Source of the DNA: an uncultured Eubacteriales bacterium | Lineage (GTDB): Bacteria > Bacillota > Clostridia > Christensenellales > Aristaeellaceae | Reading direction: 5' to 3' | Length of the DNA: 64,000 nucleotides | Assembly: GCA_902764915.1 (NCBI GenBank) | Contig: CACWXY010000013.1 | Span: 1 to 64,000, forward strand | Shown: positions 35,246-45,139 of the stretch, piece after piece | Position numbering within the stretch: the stretch's first letter is position 1 | How the letters are laid out: each line of letters begins with the position of its first letter | Position numbers and translations under genes: made by a program | Notes under the pieces: model-generated | Seen by the model: only the letters and a program-made list of their open reading frames with translations | Told to the model about the DNA's origin: nothing | The model's database searches: none

Positions 35246-37333
35246 ATGACGGCGCGCGGCAGACAGAGCGCAAGACTGGACCGCAGAAAATTCTTTGGGG
35301 ATCCGGTGCTTGTGGGAACCATCATTCTGTTAACCCTCTTTTTATGCCTGTTCATTCTTTATCCGCTGGCTACACTGCTGCTTGACAGTGTACTGGTGCG
35401 ACAGACGCAGCTGTATTCCGTTACAGCACTTCTTCAGGAAGAGAAAACCTACTACCGTGCAGATGGACAGGTGGCAGATAAGGATGGCGATGCCATATTT
35501 GCCCTGCTTTCGTCGCCGGTGGAAGGACTGGAAGACAAGCTGGTTCCGCTATATGCCAAGGGCGGTCTTTTCTCGAGGCAGGCAACCCTGAAAGAGGCGG
35601 GGAATCCTCTGTTTCTGAAGGTTGTGAACAGCCGTGACAGAACGGTATACCTGTCTGTAGATGATCTGCTTACTGTACAGAGCGTTCCTGCAACATATCG
35701 GGCGAACAGCCGTCTGATCAAGAAAATGGATGGCATAGAACCGGAGGATGTATGTATACAGCTGAACGCGAACCAGTGGACGCTTGACGCGTTCCCACGG
35801 ATTTTCAAGGATTACACGTTCAACCGGGCGTTGCGGAACACACTCCTTTTAGGTGCAATCACGGGCTTCGGTTCTCTTCTGATCGGTCTTCTGTTTGCCT
35901 ATGTGGATGTATATGTGCATATTCGTTCCCGCTTTGCCAAAAAACTTTTTGATGTCGTGTCCATGCTTCCGGTGGTATCTCCGCCTTTTGTACTGAGTCT
36001 TTCCATGATTCTGCTTTTTGGACGCGGGGGACTGATTACCAGAAAGCTTTTGGGCATCTATGACTCGGACATCTATGGGCTGTGGGGGATTGTGATTGTA
36101 CAGACACTGACTTTCTTCCCTGTTGTGTACCTGATGCTCAAGGGACTTCTCAAGAACATTGATCCGTCCATGGAAGAAGCCGCACGGGATATGGGGGCCA
36201 GCCGCTGGAAAGTCTTCATGACCGTAACGCTGCCGTTGATGCTTCCCGGCCTTGGGAATGCATTTCTTGTCACGTTCATTGAGTCGGTGGCTGACTTTGC
36301 CAATCCCATGATTATCGGCGGATCCTTTGATACGCTGGCTACGACGATTTATCTGCGCATTACCGGCGGCACCTATGATATCAACGGTGCGTCGGCGATG
36401 GCGGTTGTGCTTTTGGCGCTGACGCTGTGCCTGTTCCTGATTCAGAAGTATATTCTGGAAGCAAAGACGGCGGCGACACTGACCGGGAAGGCTTCCCGTG
36501 TGCGCATGCTCATAGAGGACAGGTCAGTGCGCTATCCGCTGAGTCTTTTCTGTGTACTGGTTTCCATTTTTGTGGTGCTTATGTATATCGCTGTGCCTTT
36601 TGGTGCCCTGTTTAAGCTATGGGGCAGGGACTACAGTCTGTCGACGAAGTGGTTCGCGCAGATGTTCCGAGAGGGCGGCTGGAAGGCGTTTAAGGACTCC
36701 TTTATGCTGTCCCTGATTGCATCCCCGGTGACGGCGCTTCTGTCCATGATTATTTCGTACCTGGTGGTGAAACGGAAATTCCATGGAAAAGGCTTTATTG
36801 AGTTTGTATCCATGCTGGCCATGGCTGTTCCCGGAACGGTTCTGGGCGTAGGCTTTATACGTGGGTTTGCGGGCGGCGTATTCCGGACCGGGTTCCTGCA
36901 GAGCATTTATGGCACAGGTCTGATTCTGGTCATCGTGTTCGTGGTGCGTTCCCTGCCGGTAGGTACGCGCAGCGGCATATCCGCCCTGCGGCAGATTGAC
37001 AAGTCCATTGAGGAGTCTGCCTATGATCTGGGAGCTGGCAGCGGCAAGGTATTCACATCCGTGACGCTTCCGCTGATCAAGGATTCCTTCTTAAGCGGAC
37101 TGGTAACAACGTTTGTCCGTTCGATCACAGCCATTTCCGCGGTCATACTTCTGGTGACACCGAGATATCTGCTCATCACATGTCGCATCAACGAGTATGC
37201 TGAAAAGGGCGAGTATGGCGTGGCATGCGCCTATGCAACGGTGCTGATCGCCATTACTTACGCAGCGATCCTGATTATGAATGCTGTGATCAGGAGATTT
37301 GGCACCAGCCGGACGACGGGCGAGACGAAATGA
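35246..37333 (+). CDS. ABC transporter permease, FbpB-type double permease
   Basis: 695 residues with two fused permease halves, as in FbpB/ThiP. Each half has its ATPase-contact EAA loop: EEAARDMGASRWKVFMTVTLP in the first and EESAYDLGAGSGKVFTSVTLP in the second. About 12 membrane helices are visible. A sizeable extracytoplasmic segment (about 50-185) between the first two helices is an expansion relative to small FbpB proteins. The ribosome site GGAGGAAAGG precedes the ATG at 35246. Confidence 0.92.
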   Translation: MTARGRQSARLDRRKFFGDPVLVGTIILLTLFLCLFILYPLATLLLDSVLVRQTQLYSVTALLQEEKTYYRADGQVADKDGDAIFALLSSPVEGLEDKLVPLYAKGGLFSRQATLKEAGNPLFLKVVNSRDRTVYLSVDDLLTVQSVPATYRANSRLIKKMDGIEPEDVCIQLNANQWTLDAFPRIFKDYTFNRALRNTLLLGAITGFGSLLIGLLFAYVDVYVHIRSRFAKKLFDVVSMLPVVSPPFVLSLSMILLFGRGGLITRKLLGIYDSDIYGLWGIVIVQTLTFFPVVYLMLKGLLKNIDPSMEEAARDMGASRWKVFMTVTLPLMLPGLGNAFLVTFIESVADFANPMIIGGSFDTLATTIYLRITGGTYDINGASAMAVVLLALTLCLFLIQKYILEAKTAATLTGKASRVRMLIEDRSVRYPLSLFCVLVSIFVVLMYIAVPFGALFKLWGRDYSLSTKWFAQMFREGGWKAFKDSFMLSLIASPVTALLSMIISYLVVKRKFHGKGFIEFVSMLAMAVPGTVLGVGFIRGFAGGVFRTGFLQSIYGTGLILVIVFVVRSLPVGTRSGISALRQIDKSIEESAYDLGAGSGKVFTSVTLPLIKDSFLSGLVTTFVRSITAISAVILLVTPRYLLITCRINEYAEKGEYGVACAYATVLIAITYAAILIMNAVIRRFGTSRTTGETK

Positions 37334-37350
37334 CGGGGAGGAATGGAAAA

Positions 37351-38427
37351 ATGGCAGAGAAGAAAAAGAAGGGCGTGCGCCTGGAGCATATTTCCAAAAT
37401 ATATCAGGACCCGAAAACGCATGTGGACTTCTATGCAGTCAATGATGTATCTTTGGATATCGCACCAGGAAGCTTCATTACATTGCTGGGCCCCTCGGGC
37501 TGCGGAAAAACAACAACGCTTCGCATGATTGCCGGCTTTGAAAGTCCGGATGCCGGAGAAATCTATCTGGGTGGGGAACCGATTAATGCACTGACGCCCA
37601 ATAAGCGTGATACGGCCATGGTGTTCCAGAGCTATGCGCTGTTTCCGCACTATAATGTGTTTGACAATGTGGCCTATGGTCTGAAACTTCGGAAAGTGCC
37701 CAAGGATGAGATTCAGAAGCGCGTGAGTGACATTCTCAAGCTTGTGGAACTCGGGGGCATGGAGGCACGCATGACCAATCAGCTCTCCGGTGGACAGCAG
37801 CAGCGGGTCGCACTGGCCAGAGCACTGGTTGTTGAACCGGGCGTACTGCTCTTTGACGAGCCACTGAGCAATCTGGATGCCAAGCTGCGCGTGCAGATGC
37901 GCACCGAGATCCGTCGCATCCAGCAGATCCTGGGGATCACAGCGATCTATGTAACCCATGACCAGTCAGAGGCCATGTCCATCTCCGACCAGATTATTCT
38001 CATGCGCCAGGGCGTTGTCGCGCAGATGGGTACGCCTACGGAAATCTATTATCATCCGAACAGTGAGTTTGTCGCCGACTTTATTGGTGAATGCAATTTC
38101 CTGGAAGGCGTTGTAGAGGGAAAGAAGGACGGATTCCAGGTCAACGTGGATGGACATCTGGTGGACTGTGCCACAGGACGCGATACGGCGGCAGGGGAAA
38201 AATGCAAGGTGGTTGTGCGGCCGGAGGCCATTACAATTGCCGATACAGGGCTTCTTCCCTGTAAGGTGGAACTGAGCTGCTTTATGGGCTCGTATCAGAA
38301 CTATCATGTGCGCGTGGGGAATACACTGGTAAAGATTGCGGACAATTGTCCTGTGAACAAAAAGGTTTATAATGTGGGTGACAGCGCATTTATTTCCTTT
38401 GACCGTGCCTGTGCACACTTACTGTAA
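37351..38427 (+). CDS. ABC transporter ATP-binding protein, FbpC/PotA type
   Basis: 358 residues. Walker A reads GPSGCGKTT, the signature is LSGGQQQRVALARAL, Walker B is VLLFDEPLSNLD and the H-loop is YVTHDQSEAM. A C-terminal TOBE regulatory domain (about 270-350) follows, as in FbpC/PotA. The ATG at 37351 has GGGAGG 8 bases upstream; the ATG at 37330 overlaps the permease end and lacks a site. It powers the transporter encoded by the two genes before it. Confidence 0.94.
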   Translation: MAEKKKKGVRLEHISKIYQDPKTHVDFYAVNDVSLDIAPGSFITLLGPSGCGKTTTLRMIAGFESPDAGEIYLGGEPINALTPNKRDTAMVFQSYALFPHYNVFDNVAYGLKLRKVPKDEIQKRVSDILKLVELGGMEARMTNQLSGGQQQRVALARALVVEPGVLLFDEPLSNLDAKLRVQMRTEIRRIQQILGITAIYVTHDQSEAMSISDQIILMRQGVVAQMGTPTEIYYHPNSEFVADFIGECNFLEGVVEGKKDGFQVNVDGHLVDCATGRDTAAGEKCKVVVRPEAITIADTGLLPCKVELSCFMGSYQNYHVRVGNTLVKIADNCPVNKKVYNVGDSAFISFDRACAHLL

Positions 38428-38444
38428 TTAAGGAGGCAGGAAAA

Positions 38445-39071
38445 ATGACCATCTATTCCGTATACGATGAAGCGTTCCGGCCCTATGGCCGTGTGGTGGA
38501 GGGGTATGAAACCGCCGGTATTCTGGAAGCACTGAAGAAGACGCCTGTGCCGGAGAGCACTGTGTATACGCCCCGTGAGGACATTCTGCATGCGGCAGAA
38601 GGCGCTGCGGAACTGGGTGACGGTCTCTACGGCGGCATGCCCTATCAGTTCGGGTACTGCAATGGACATAATCGAAAGCTGAATTGTCTGGAATACCACA
38701 GGGATTCGGAGTTTAATCTGGGAACGCAGGATTTTATTCTGCTTTTGGGCAAACAGGAGGACATTATCGACGGCATCCTGGACACGAATACGGTCAAAGC
38801 CTTCCAGGTGCCTGCAGGCGTGCTGGTCGAGGTATACGCGACTACGCTGCATTATGCACCGTGCCATACGGATGCGGTCAAGGGCTTCCAGGTACTGGTG
38901 GCGCTGCCGGCCGGGACAAATACAGATTATCGCCCGGGTGACAAGCGCAATGTGATGGACCGTATGCTGTGGGCGAGGAACAAGTGGCTTCTGGCGCACC
39001 CTGACAGTGATGAAGCTGCGCAAGGCGCTGTAGTGGCGCTGAAGGGCGAAAACATTGATCTTGACGCATGA
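38445..39071 (+). CDS. DUF4867-family protein
   Basis: 208 residues, cupin-like overall. YQFGYCNGHNRKLNCLEYHRDSEFN and FQVPAGVLVEVYATTLHYAPCH supply histidines and glutamates for a probable metal site, as in DUF4867 proteins. Those are often found near sugar-acid genes, which fits the nearby uxuA/uxuB. Function unknown. AAGGAGG lies before the ATG, 18 bp after the ATPase gene, so it belongs to the transporter operon and may act on the transported solute. Confidence 0.75.
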   Translation: MTIYSVYDEAFRPYGRVVEGYETAGILEALKKTPVPESTVYTPREDILHAAEGAAELGDGLYGGMPYQFGYCNGHNRKLNCLEYHRDSEFNLGTQDFILLLGKQEDIIDGILDTNTVKAFQVPAGVLVEVYATTLHYAPCHTDAVKGFQVLVALPAGTNTDYRPGDKRNVMDRMLWARNKWLLAHPDSDEAAQGAVVALKGENIDLDA

Positions 39072-39079
39072 GAGAAAAG

Positions 39080-39114
39080 AAACCGCCGGGCACGAAAATG
39101 TGTCCGGCGGTTTT
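39080..39114 (+). terminator. Terminator of the ABC transporter/DUF4867 operon
   Basis: AACCGCCGG pairs with CCGGCGGTT around a short loop, followed by T residues. Confidence 0.85.
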
Positions 39115-39132
39115 GCGGTACAGTGCATCGGC

Positions 39133-39621
39133 TTACGCGATCCGATGAATGACCTCAAGTCCGCTCTCCCGGGCATAGGCAATGGTCTGCAGCGTATTCC
39201 CGGGAAGATCGGCGGAAAGGGCAATCAGGCGGGAGGCATGATCCACAATCCAGCGGTCACGGAGCAGAAGACAGTCCTCGGTGTACCGGGGGGAGAGCGT
39301 TTTTACAAGGTCCGCGTTTTTCAGAAGCTGGATATACTGCGTTTTCCAGGGCTCTTTCCAGCGGTAGCCGAATCCCGGATAAGGTGTGGCAGCAATCAGG
39401 TGCAGGGAAGGCATGTGCGCTCTTTTCCCTATGACGATCTGCGCAGCCCAGATATCGGCACCCATACCGCAGCCAGTAATAAAAGTGACATACCCGTCAT
39501 CAATGGCGCAGTCGATCTGCGCAGACATCCAGGCCTTGGCTTCTTCTTCCGGGACAGAGAGCTTTTCCGGGCGATGTCCTGCAAAGCAGCATCGCTGATG
39601 GCGGAAGGAATCAGCGGGCAT
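39133..39621 (-). CDS. SLOG-family (DUF1273/YoqJ-like) protein
   Basis: 162 residues. CCFAGHRPEKL near the start, FITGCGMGADIWAAQIVI and LIAATPYPGF follow the SLOG Rossmann-like fold that binds nucleotides or nucleotide-derived ligands. Members include DUF1273 proteins of Firmicutes. GGGAGG lies 8 bases before the ATG at 39621. The gene stands alone between two terminators. Some SLOG domains act in nucleotide signalling, but nothing here shows that role. Confidence 0.85.
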   Translation of the reverse strand: MPADSFRHQRCCFAGHRPEKLSVPEEEAKAWMSAQIDCAIDDGYVTFITGCGMGADIWAAQIVIGKRAHMPSLHLIAATPYPGFGYRWKEPWKTQYIQLLKNADLVKTLSPRYTEDCLLLRDRWIVDHASRLIALSADLPGNTLQTIAYARESGLEVIHRIA

Positions 39622-39662
39622 GACGAGCACCTCCCGTGTGTCTGAAAAGACAGTGCGCATGG

Positions 39663-39698
39663 AAAAAACAGACATCAGGCAGTGCACCTGATGTCTGC
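39663..39698 (-). terminator. Terminator of the uxuA-uxuB operon
   Basis: Minus-strand hairpin GCAGACATCAGG/CCTGATGTCTG followed by six T. Confidence 0.9.
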
Positions 39699-39706
39699 AA
39701 AGATTG

Positions 39707-41320
39707 TTATGCCAGGTATTTCTGAAGCGTGGCGCGCACGGCACCGGGACCGGCAATCTCTTCTTTCAGAAGGCTGCGTACGGTCTCAGCAAGGCCTGCA
39801 TCAAAGAGGTTCACGCCAAAGAGCAGCGGATTGGAGAGAATGGGATCCAGATTGCTGCCCACTGTCTCAGGCTTGCCGAAGGTCACGCCTTTCAGCTCTG
39901 TCTGGAGCTGGGACAGCATGGGATCCGGCGAAACTTCCATTGGCTTGCCTTCGTCGTCCAGCCCCAGCAGATAGCGCAGCCAGCCGGCCAGTGCCAGAGG
40001 AATGGCACAGAGTGTTTTGGGATCGCGTGCGGGATCCGCCATATAGCTCTTAATGGTTTCGCCGAAGCGGATCGGGATTTTCTGGGAGGTGTCCGTGGCA
40101 ATGCGCTGGGGCGTATCCGGCATGAATACGTTGGGCAGGCGCTGACCGATAACCTCATCAATAAAGGCGCGCGGAGAGAGAATCTTGGGATCCACGACGA
40201 CGGGAAGACCTTCGTCATAACCGATTCTGTGCACCAGTTTTACCAGATCCTCATCCTTCATCTCATCGGCGATCAGGTTATAGCCCAGCATGCAGCCGTA
40301 CACAGCCAGTGCGGTGTGCAACGGGTTCAGACAGGTGGTGACCTTCATGCGCTCGGTATTGTTGACGGTTTCCCGGTCAGTGAGATAGACGCCGGCTTTT
40401 TCCAAGGCGGGACGGCCGTTGGGAAAGCGGTCTTCGACAACCAGGTACTGCGGGATCTCCGCATTGACAAAAGGCGCGATATAGGTATGGCGGCTGGTGA
40501 TAACCGGCGCCATGTCCTCGAATCCCAGAGCGGTCAGCTGATCACGGATGACATCGGCAGGACGCGGCGTAATCTTATCAATCATGGACCAGGGGAAGGA
40601 AACCTGGGCTTCATCCTTGACATAGGCTGCAAACCCGGCATCCACGAAACCGGCCTTTTCCCAGGCCTCGACCATTTCTACCACACCGGCCTTGAGCTTT
40701 TCGCCGTTGTGGCTGCAGTTATCCATACTGACCATGGCAATGGGCTGCTTGCCGGCCCGATACCGCTCATAGAGCATGGCGGCTACAACACCCATGGCGT
40801 GGACGGCATGCGCCGGGCCTTTTTCCATATCCTGCGCGGCAGGCGGAGTCAGTTCGCCCTTCATGTTGCGCAGGGCATAGCCTTTCTCGGTAATGGTAAA
40901 GGAAACCATCTGCAGGGAAGGCGAACGGAATATGGCTTTCAGGGTTTCCCACTCTGCAGCATTGGAAGCATCGGCGCGCACACCGCGGGCAATGGATGCA
41001 ATGACCTCGCGCTCCGTGTTTCCGTCCGGACGCAGGCTGACCATCAGCGTCATGGAATCATGGGGATCATAGATTCTGTCAATGATCTCATAGTCAAAGG
41101 TTTCAGCGGCAATGATGCCTTCGCTGGCATCGCCTGAGTTGAGCAGGCGCTGCTGAAGGCCAGCGATAAAGCCGCGGAAGATATTGCCTGCGCCGAAGTG
41201 CACCCATACAGGGTTTGCCATAGTGGCCTGCGCCATCTGTTTCCAGTCATACGCGGGCAGTGCGACACCGGCCTTTTCATAGCCGGCTTTGTCCTGAATG
41301 CCTTGATAGGAAAGCTGCAT
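39707..41320 (-). CDS. uxuB: Fructuronate reductase (mannitol dehydrogenase family)
   Basis: 537 residues of the polyol/uronate long-chain dehydrogenase family. WVHFGAGNIFRGFIA is the NAD-binding loop; VSMDNCSHNG and the catalytic-lysine region in KVTTCLNPLHTALAVYGCMLGY are family motifs. It reduces fructuronate to mannonate. Placement just downstream of mannonate dehydratase supports UxuB over a mannitol dehydrogenase. A terminator follows. Residues 1-20 match the family start, so the ATG at 41320 is kept. Confidence 0.93.
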   Translation of the reverse strand: MQLSYQGIQDKAGYEKAGVALPAYDWKQMAQATMANPVWVHFGAGNIFRGFIAGLQQRLLNSGDASEGIIAAETFDYEIIDRIYDPHDSMTLMVSLRPDGNTEREVIASIARGVRADASNAAEWETLKAIFRSPSLQMVSFTITEKGYALRNMKGELTPPAAQDMEKGPAHAVHAMGVVAAMLYERYRAGKQPIAMVSMDNCSHNGEKLKAGVVEMVEAWEKAGFVDAGFAAYVKDEAQVSFPWSMIDKITPRPADVIRDQLTALGFEDMAPVITSRHTYIAPFVNAEIPQYLVVEDRFPNGRPALEKAGVYLTDRETVNNTERMKVTTCLNPLHTALAVYGCMLGYNLIADEMKDEDLVKLVHRIGYDEGLPVVVDPKILSPRAFIDEVIGQRLPNVFMPDTPQRIATDTSQKIPIRFGETIKSYMADPARDPKTLCAIPLALAGWLRYLLGLDDEGKPMEVSPDPMLSQLQTELKGVTFGKPETVGSNLDPILSNPLLFGVNLFDAGLAETVRSLLKEEIAGPGAVRATLQKYLA

Positions 41321-41339
41321 GGTATCAAACGCTCCTTCT

Positions 41340-42422
41340 TCAGTCTTTCTGTCCCTTGATGCGGTTCAGTGCTTCCCACAGACCGTTGATATAGGTGGCG
41401 CCGAGTGCACGGTCGTACAGTCCGTACCCCGGACGGCCCTTTTCATCCCAGATCATGCGGCCATGGTCTGGACGGATATAGGTATCGGGGCATGTGTCAT
41501 AGATGGCATCCATAATGGCGAACATGTCCAGGTCTCCCTCACGGCTGAGGTGACTGGCTTCGCGGAAGTGGTGATAGCCCAGGAACTTGACATTGCGTAC
41601 ATGCATGGCACCGATCCGGTTCATTTCGCCGAAATGACGGATAATGGAAGGCACATCGTTGTCGGGATTGGAGCCCAGAGAGCCGGTACACAGGCACAGG
41701 GTATTGGCGGGCGAGTCATGCAGGGCGACAATCTTGTCAAAGTCAGCCTGGCTGTGGGCAATGCGCGGGAGACCGAAGATCGGCCAGGCGGGATCATCCG
41801 GATGGCAGGCCATGCGGATGCCGACTTCTTCGCACACCGGGATAATGGCGTCGAGGAAATACTTGTAATTCGTGCGGAGCATGTCAGGCGTCATGCCCTC
41901 ATACTGCTTGAGCGTGGTCTCCAGAAGCGCGAGGCGTTCGGGTTCCCAGCCGGGCAGGGTAAAGCCGTGACTGTCCTCAGCGGTCTTGCGGACAATCTCC
42001 AGCGGGCCCATTTCACCCAGGTCCTTTTCGTCAAAATAGAGGCTGTTGGAGCCGTCTTCGGGAATGACACGGGCCAGGTCGGTGCGCAGCCAGTCAAAGA
42101 CAGGCATGAAATTGTAGACAATGACTTTGATTCCATACTTGGCCAGATTCCGTATGGTGGAAATGTAGTTTTCAATGTATTCGTCGCGACGGCCAATCCC
42201 CATTTTAATGTCCTCATGGACATTGACGGATTCGATGACCTCACATTCCAGACCAGCGGCATGGACTTCGTCCACATAGGCCTTGATTTCATCCTCTTCC
42301 CAGTTTTCACCGGCAGCCTTGTCAATAAAGCCCATAAGACCTGTCATGCCCGGAATTTGGCGGACATACTTCAGGGGAATGGGGTCAATCTTGCTTCCGT
42401 ACCAGCGGAATGTCATTTTCAT
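41340..42422 (-). CDS. uxuA: Mannonate dehydratase
   Basis: 360 residues. [23 protein letters not shown] at the start, [17 protein letters not shown] and [13 protein letters not shown] carry the metal-binding histidines of UxuA. It dehydrates mannonate to 2-keto-3-deoxygluconate. AAGGAGGG lies 7 bases before the ATG at 42422. The promoter is just upstream, and uxuB follows after 19 bp, forming a two-gene uronate operon. No kdgK/kdgA or exuT genes are in view. Confidence 0.96.
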   Translation of the reverse strand: MKMTFRWYGSKIDPIPLKYVRQIPGMTGLMGFIDKAAGENWEEDEIKAYVDEVHAAGLECEVIESVNVHEDIKMGIGRRDEYIENYISTIRNLAKYGIKVIVYNFMPVFDWLRTDLARVIPEDGSNSLYFDEKDLGEMGPLEIVRKTAEDSHGFTLPGWEPERLALLETTLKQYEGMTPDMLRTNYKYFLDAIIPVCEEVGIRMACHPDDPAWPIFGLPRIAHSQADFDKIVALHDSPANTLCLCTGSLGSNPDNDVPSIIRHFGEMNRIGAMHVRNVKFLGYHHFREASHLSREGDLDMFAIMDAIYDTCPDTYIRPDHGRMIWDEKGRPGYGLYDRALGATYINGLWEALNRIKGQKD

Positions 42423-42459
42423 GGGAATGCCCTCCTTATGAAGTCGTAGGTATACCAGG

Positions 42460-42488
42460 ATTCTAGCATAGCGCTTCATGAATGTCTA
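42460..42488 (-). promoter_or_regulatory. Probable uxuAB promoter
   Basis: Minus-strand TAGACA (42483-42488), a 17-base spacer and TAGAAT (42460-42465), about 38 bases before uxuA. Confidence 0.6.
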
Positions 42489-42687
42489 TGGAACGAAATG
42501 CATTTTTTGTCCACTATAGGTTGCAAATCGTATCTTCTGAAGGGATACGGAAGGCCAATGTCGAATCAGTGGGAAAGATGCGGAGAGCGGGATCGGGCTG
42601 CGCTGTTTACTGAAAAGTCTGCCCGGTCGATGACGGCGCCTGCATTTCGCATGCCAGAGACAAACCTGAAACGGAGGAAAACAGACA

Positions 42688-43683
42688 ATGCTGAACATGG
42701 GAATCCTGGCGGCCGGCGGTATTGCACATTCCATGGCCAAAACACTGTCCGGCATGTACAGGGAGGACGGACGTGCACGGCTGTATGCGGTCGCTTCCCG
42801 CTCTCAGGAGAAAGCGGATGCTTTTGCGCGGGAACAGGGTGCTGAGAAAGCCTACGGCAGCTATGAACAGATGCTGGAGGATCCCAGCGTCGATCTGGTG
42901 TATGTGGCATCGCCGCACTCGCATCATGCGGAGCACATGAAGCTGTGTCTTGCCTATGGAAAGCCTGTTCTGTGTGAGAAAGCATTCACAGCCAATGCTG
43001 CGCAGGCGCGGGAAGTGCTGGAGGAGGCAGAAAAGAAGCAGATCCTGGTTACGGAGGCAATCTGGACGCGCTACATGCCCTATCGGCGTATGCTGAACGA
43101 TCTCATTGAAAAAGGCACGATTGGAAAGGTGCATACTGTCACGGCGAACCTGGGGTATGACATTGATACGGTACCGCGTCTTGTGGAGCCTTCTCTGGCA
43201 GGCGGTGCACTGCTGGATGTAGGCGTCTACTGTCTGAACTTTGCGTCCATGGTTCTGGGAAACGATATTGAGCGCATGCAGGCCAGTGCCCTGTACTTTG
43301 CAACAGGCTGCGACAGACAGGATACCATCGCGCTGATGTACCGAAGCGGAGCCATGGCGAGCCTCATGTGTTCGGCCATGTGCCTGACGGACCGGGTGGG
43401 AACCGTGTACGGCGAGGACGGCTGGCTGAAGGTGGACAACATCAATAATCCTTCCCGGATTGAGGTGTGGAAGAAGGAACAATGGGGACAGGGACCGGCA
43501 GAGGTGATTTCTGTACCCAGGCAGATCACAGGCTATGAGTACCAGGTAGACAGCTGCATCCGTGCCCTGCGGGAGGGAAGGATTGAGTGCGAGGAGATGC
43601 CGCATGCGGAAACGCTCTCGCTTATGGAGCAGATGGACAACATTCGCCAGCAGACCGGTGTGGTGTATCCTTTTGACGCATAA
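42688..43683 (+). CDS. Gfo/Idh/MocA-family oxidoreductase
   Basis: 331 residues. The N-terminal Rossmann fold starts NMGILAAGGIAHSMAKTL, DLVYVASPHSHHAEHMKLCL follows, and the catalytic lysine lies in GKPVLCEKAF. The C-terminal alpha/beta domain contains GGALLDVGVYCLNFASMVLG. It is an NAD(P)-dependent sugar or trans-dihydrodiol-type dehydrogenase of unknown substrate. GGAGG precedes the ATG. It is divergent from uxuA, and a role in uronate or other sugar use is inference. Confidence 0.92.
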   Translation: MLNMGILAAGGIAHSMAKTLSGMYREDGRARLYAVASRSQEKADAFAREQGAEKAYGSYEQMLEDPSVDLVYVASPHSHHAEHMKLCLAYGKPVLCEKAFTANAAQAREVLEEAEKKQILVTEAIWTRYMPYRRMLNDLIEKGTIGKVHTVTANLGYDIDTVPRLVEPSLAGGALLDVGVYCLNFASMVLGNDIERMQASALYFATGCDRQDTIALMYRSGAMASLMCSAMCLTDRVGTVYGEDGWLKVDNINNPSRIEVWKKEQWGQGPAEVISVPRQITGYEYQVDSCIRALREGRIECEEMPHAETLSLMEQMDNIRQQTGVVYPFDA

Positions 43684-43790
43684 GAATAAGGAACAGACCC
43701 CAGGGGCTGCTGTTGGGGGCGGATCAGGCGCTAATGGCTGAAATGGTGCGGCAGTAAGCAGGAAAGCGTATTCTCCAAGGAAAAGCCATA

Positions 43791-43832
43791 CGCAAAACCC
43801 TCCTCTCCATACAGAAGAGGAGGGTTTTTGCG
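43791..43832. terminator. Bidirectional terminator between oxidoreductase and flavodiiron genes
   Basis: AACCCTCCTCT pairs with AGAGGAGGGTT, flanked by A and T runs on both sides. Confidence 0.9.
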
Positions 43833-43859
43833 TGAATACGCTTGTCAACAGGCAGCCGA

Positions 43860-45011
43860 TTATGCCATGAGCGCATCTGCCAGGGCTTCCAGCGCGGGGA
43901 TATCGGTGGCCTTGGGCGCACCCTTCAATGTGACGACCGGTTCCAGGATGTTCAATTCCTTGCAGCCTTCCAGATCCGCCTTCATGGTCTTGGCGGCCAT
44001 CGGTGCCCAGGAGCCGTTTTCGATCAGGCCTACAGTGCGCTTCTGCCAGTTCTTGGCCTTCAGGTGATGCAGGAAATCATCCATGGCGGGCATAACCCCT
44101 GCGTTATAGGTGGAAGCGGCCAGCACAACCTTGCCGTACTGAAAGGCACGGGCCAGCGCTTCCGCTTCATCGTCCCGGGCCAGATCAGCCAGCATAATGT
44201 CTCCTGCGCCTTTCTGATCCAGGATATCCGCCAGCTTTTCGCATACGGCGGCGGTGTTTCCGTGCAGGGAAGCGTAGGCAATCAGAACTCCGCTGTCTTC
44301 GGGCGTGTAGGTGGACCATGCCTGATATTTTTCCAGGACATGCGGGATTTCCTTGGAAAGCTTCGGACCGTGCAGCGGAGCAATTTCTTCAATGGCAAGC
44401 CCTGCCGCCTTCTTCAGTACGGCCTGCACCTGCGTGCCGTACTTGCCGACAATATTCAGGTAATAGCGGCGTGCCTCATCGTCATTCCAGTCGGGTGCTG
44501 TGTCAAGGGCGCCGAACTGACCGAATGCGTCGGCGCTGTAGAGCACTTTATCGTCCGTGTCATAGCTCATCATAACCTCTGGCCAGTGCACCATAGGCGC
44601 CATGACGAACTGGAGGTGATGATCGCCCAGATCGAGCGTGTCACCTTCCTTAACGACATGACGCGGCGTGTCGCCGAGCATGAAGTAATTATCCAGCATC
44701 TGGAATGTCTTTGCGTTCCCTACAAGTGCTGTGCCGGGATACACATCCAGGAAAGCCTGCAGAGAGGAGGCGTGGTCGGGTTCCACATGATGGACGACCA
44801 GATAATCCGGCTTTCTGCCGCCCAGGGCCTCCTTCAGGTTGGCAAGATAATCTGCCTGTTTGCGCAGATCAACAGTATCAAGTACGGCGGTCTTTTCGCC
44901 GAGAATCACGTAGGCATTGTAGGACATGCCGTCCGGGACATAATACTGACCTTCAAAAAGATCGATTTCGTGGTCGTTGACACCGATATATCGAACATTG
45001 GATGCTTGCAT
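43860..45011 (-). CDS. Flavodiiron protein (A-type flavoprotein, FprA-like)
   Basis: 383 residues. The N-terminal MBL-like diiron domain has the ligand set VVHHVEPDHASSL and later histidines around MAPMVHWPEVM and LHGP. The C-terminal flavodoxin domain starts GVLIAYASLHGNTAAVCEKL (FMN phosphate loop). Such enzymes reduce O2 or NO to protect anaerobes. AGGAGG precedes the ATG at 45011. It lies downstream of rtcB on the same strand with a 128-bp gap, so it may be part of that transcript. Confidence 0.95.
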   Translation of the reverse strand: MQASNVRYIGVNDHEIDLFEGQYYVPDGMSYNAYVILGEKTAVLDTVDLRKQADYLANLKEALGGRKPDYLVVHHVEPDHASSLQAFLDVYPGTALVGNAKTFQMLDNYFMLGDTPRHVVKEGDTLDLGDHHLQFVMAPMVHWPEVMMSYDTDDKVLYSADAFGQFGALDTAPDWNDDEARRYYLNIVGKYGTQVQAVLKKAAGLAIEEIAPLHGPKLSKEIPHVLEKYQAWSTYTPEDSGVLIAYASLHGNTAAVCEKLADILDQKGAGDIMLADLARDDEAEALARAFQYGKVVLAASTYNAGVMPAMDDFLHHLKAKNWQKRTVGLIENGSWAPMAAKTMKADLEGCKELNILEPVVTLKGAPKATDIPALEALADALMA

Positions 45012-45139
45012 GGGATTGCTTCCTCCTCCTTTGGGATGGAAAGCATTATACAGGAAGATGCCGGGCTTGTACAGAAGTCTTGTGCCTGCAGACAATCGCA
45101 CATCGCTGTGCCGCATGATCCTGATCTGCGGCGCAGCGC

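Noticed and set aside
39704..41137. 477-codon open frame on the plus strand
   Set aside because: Antisense to uxuB and without family motifs.
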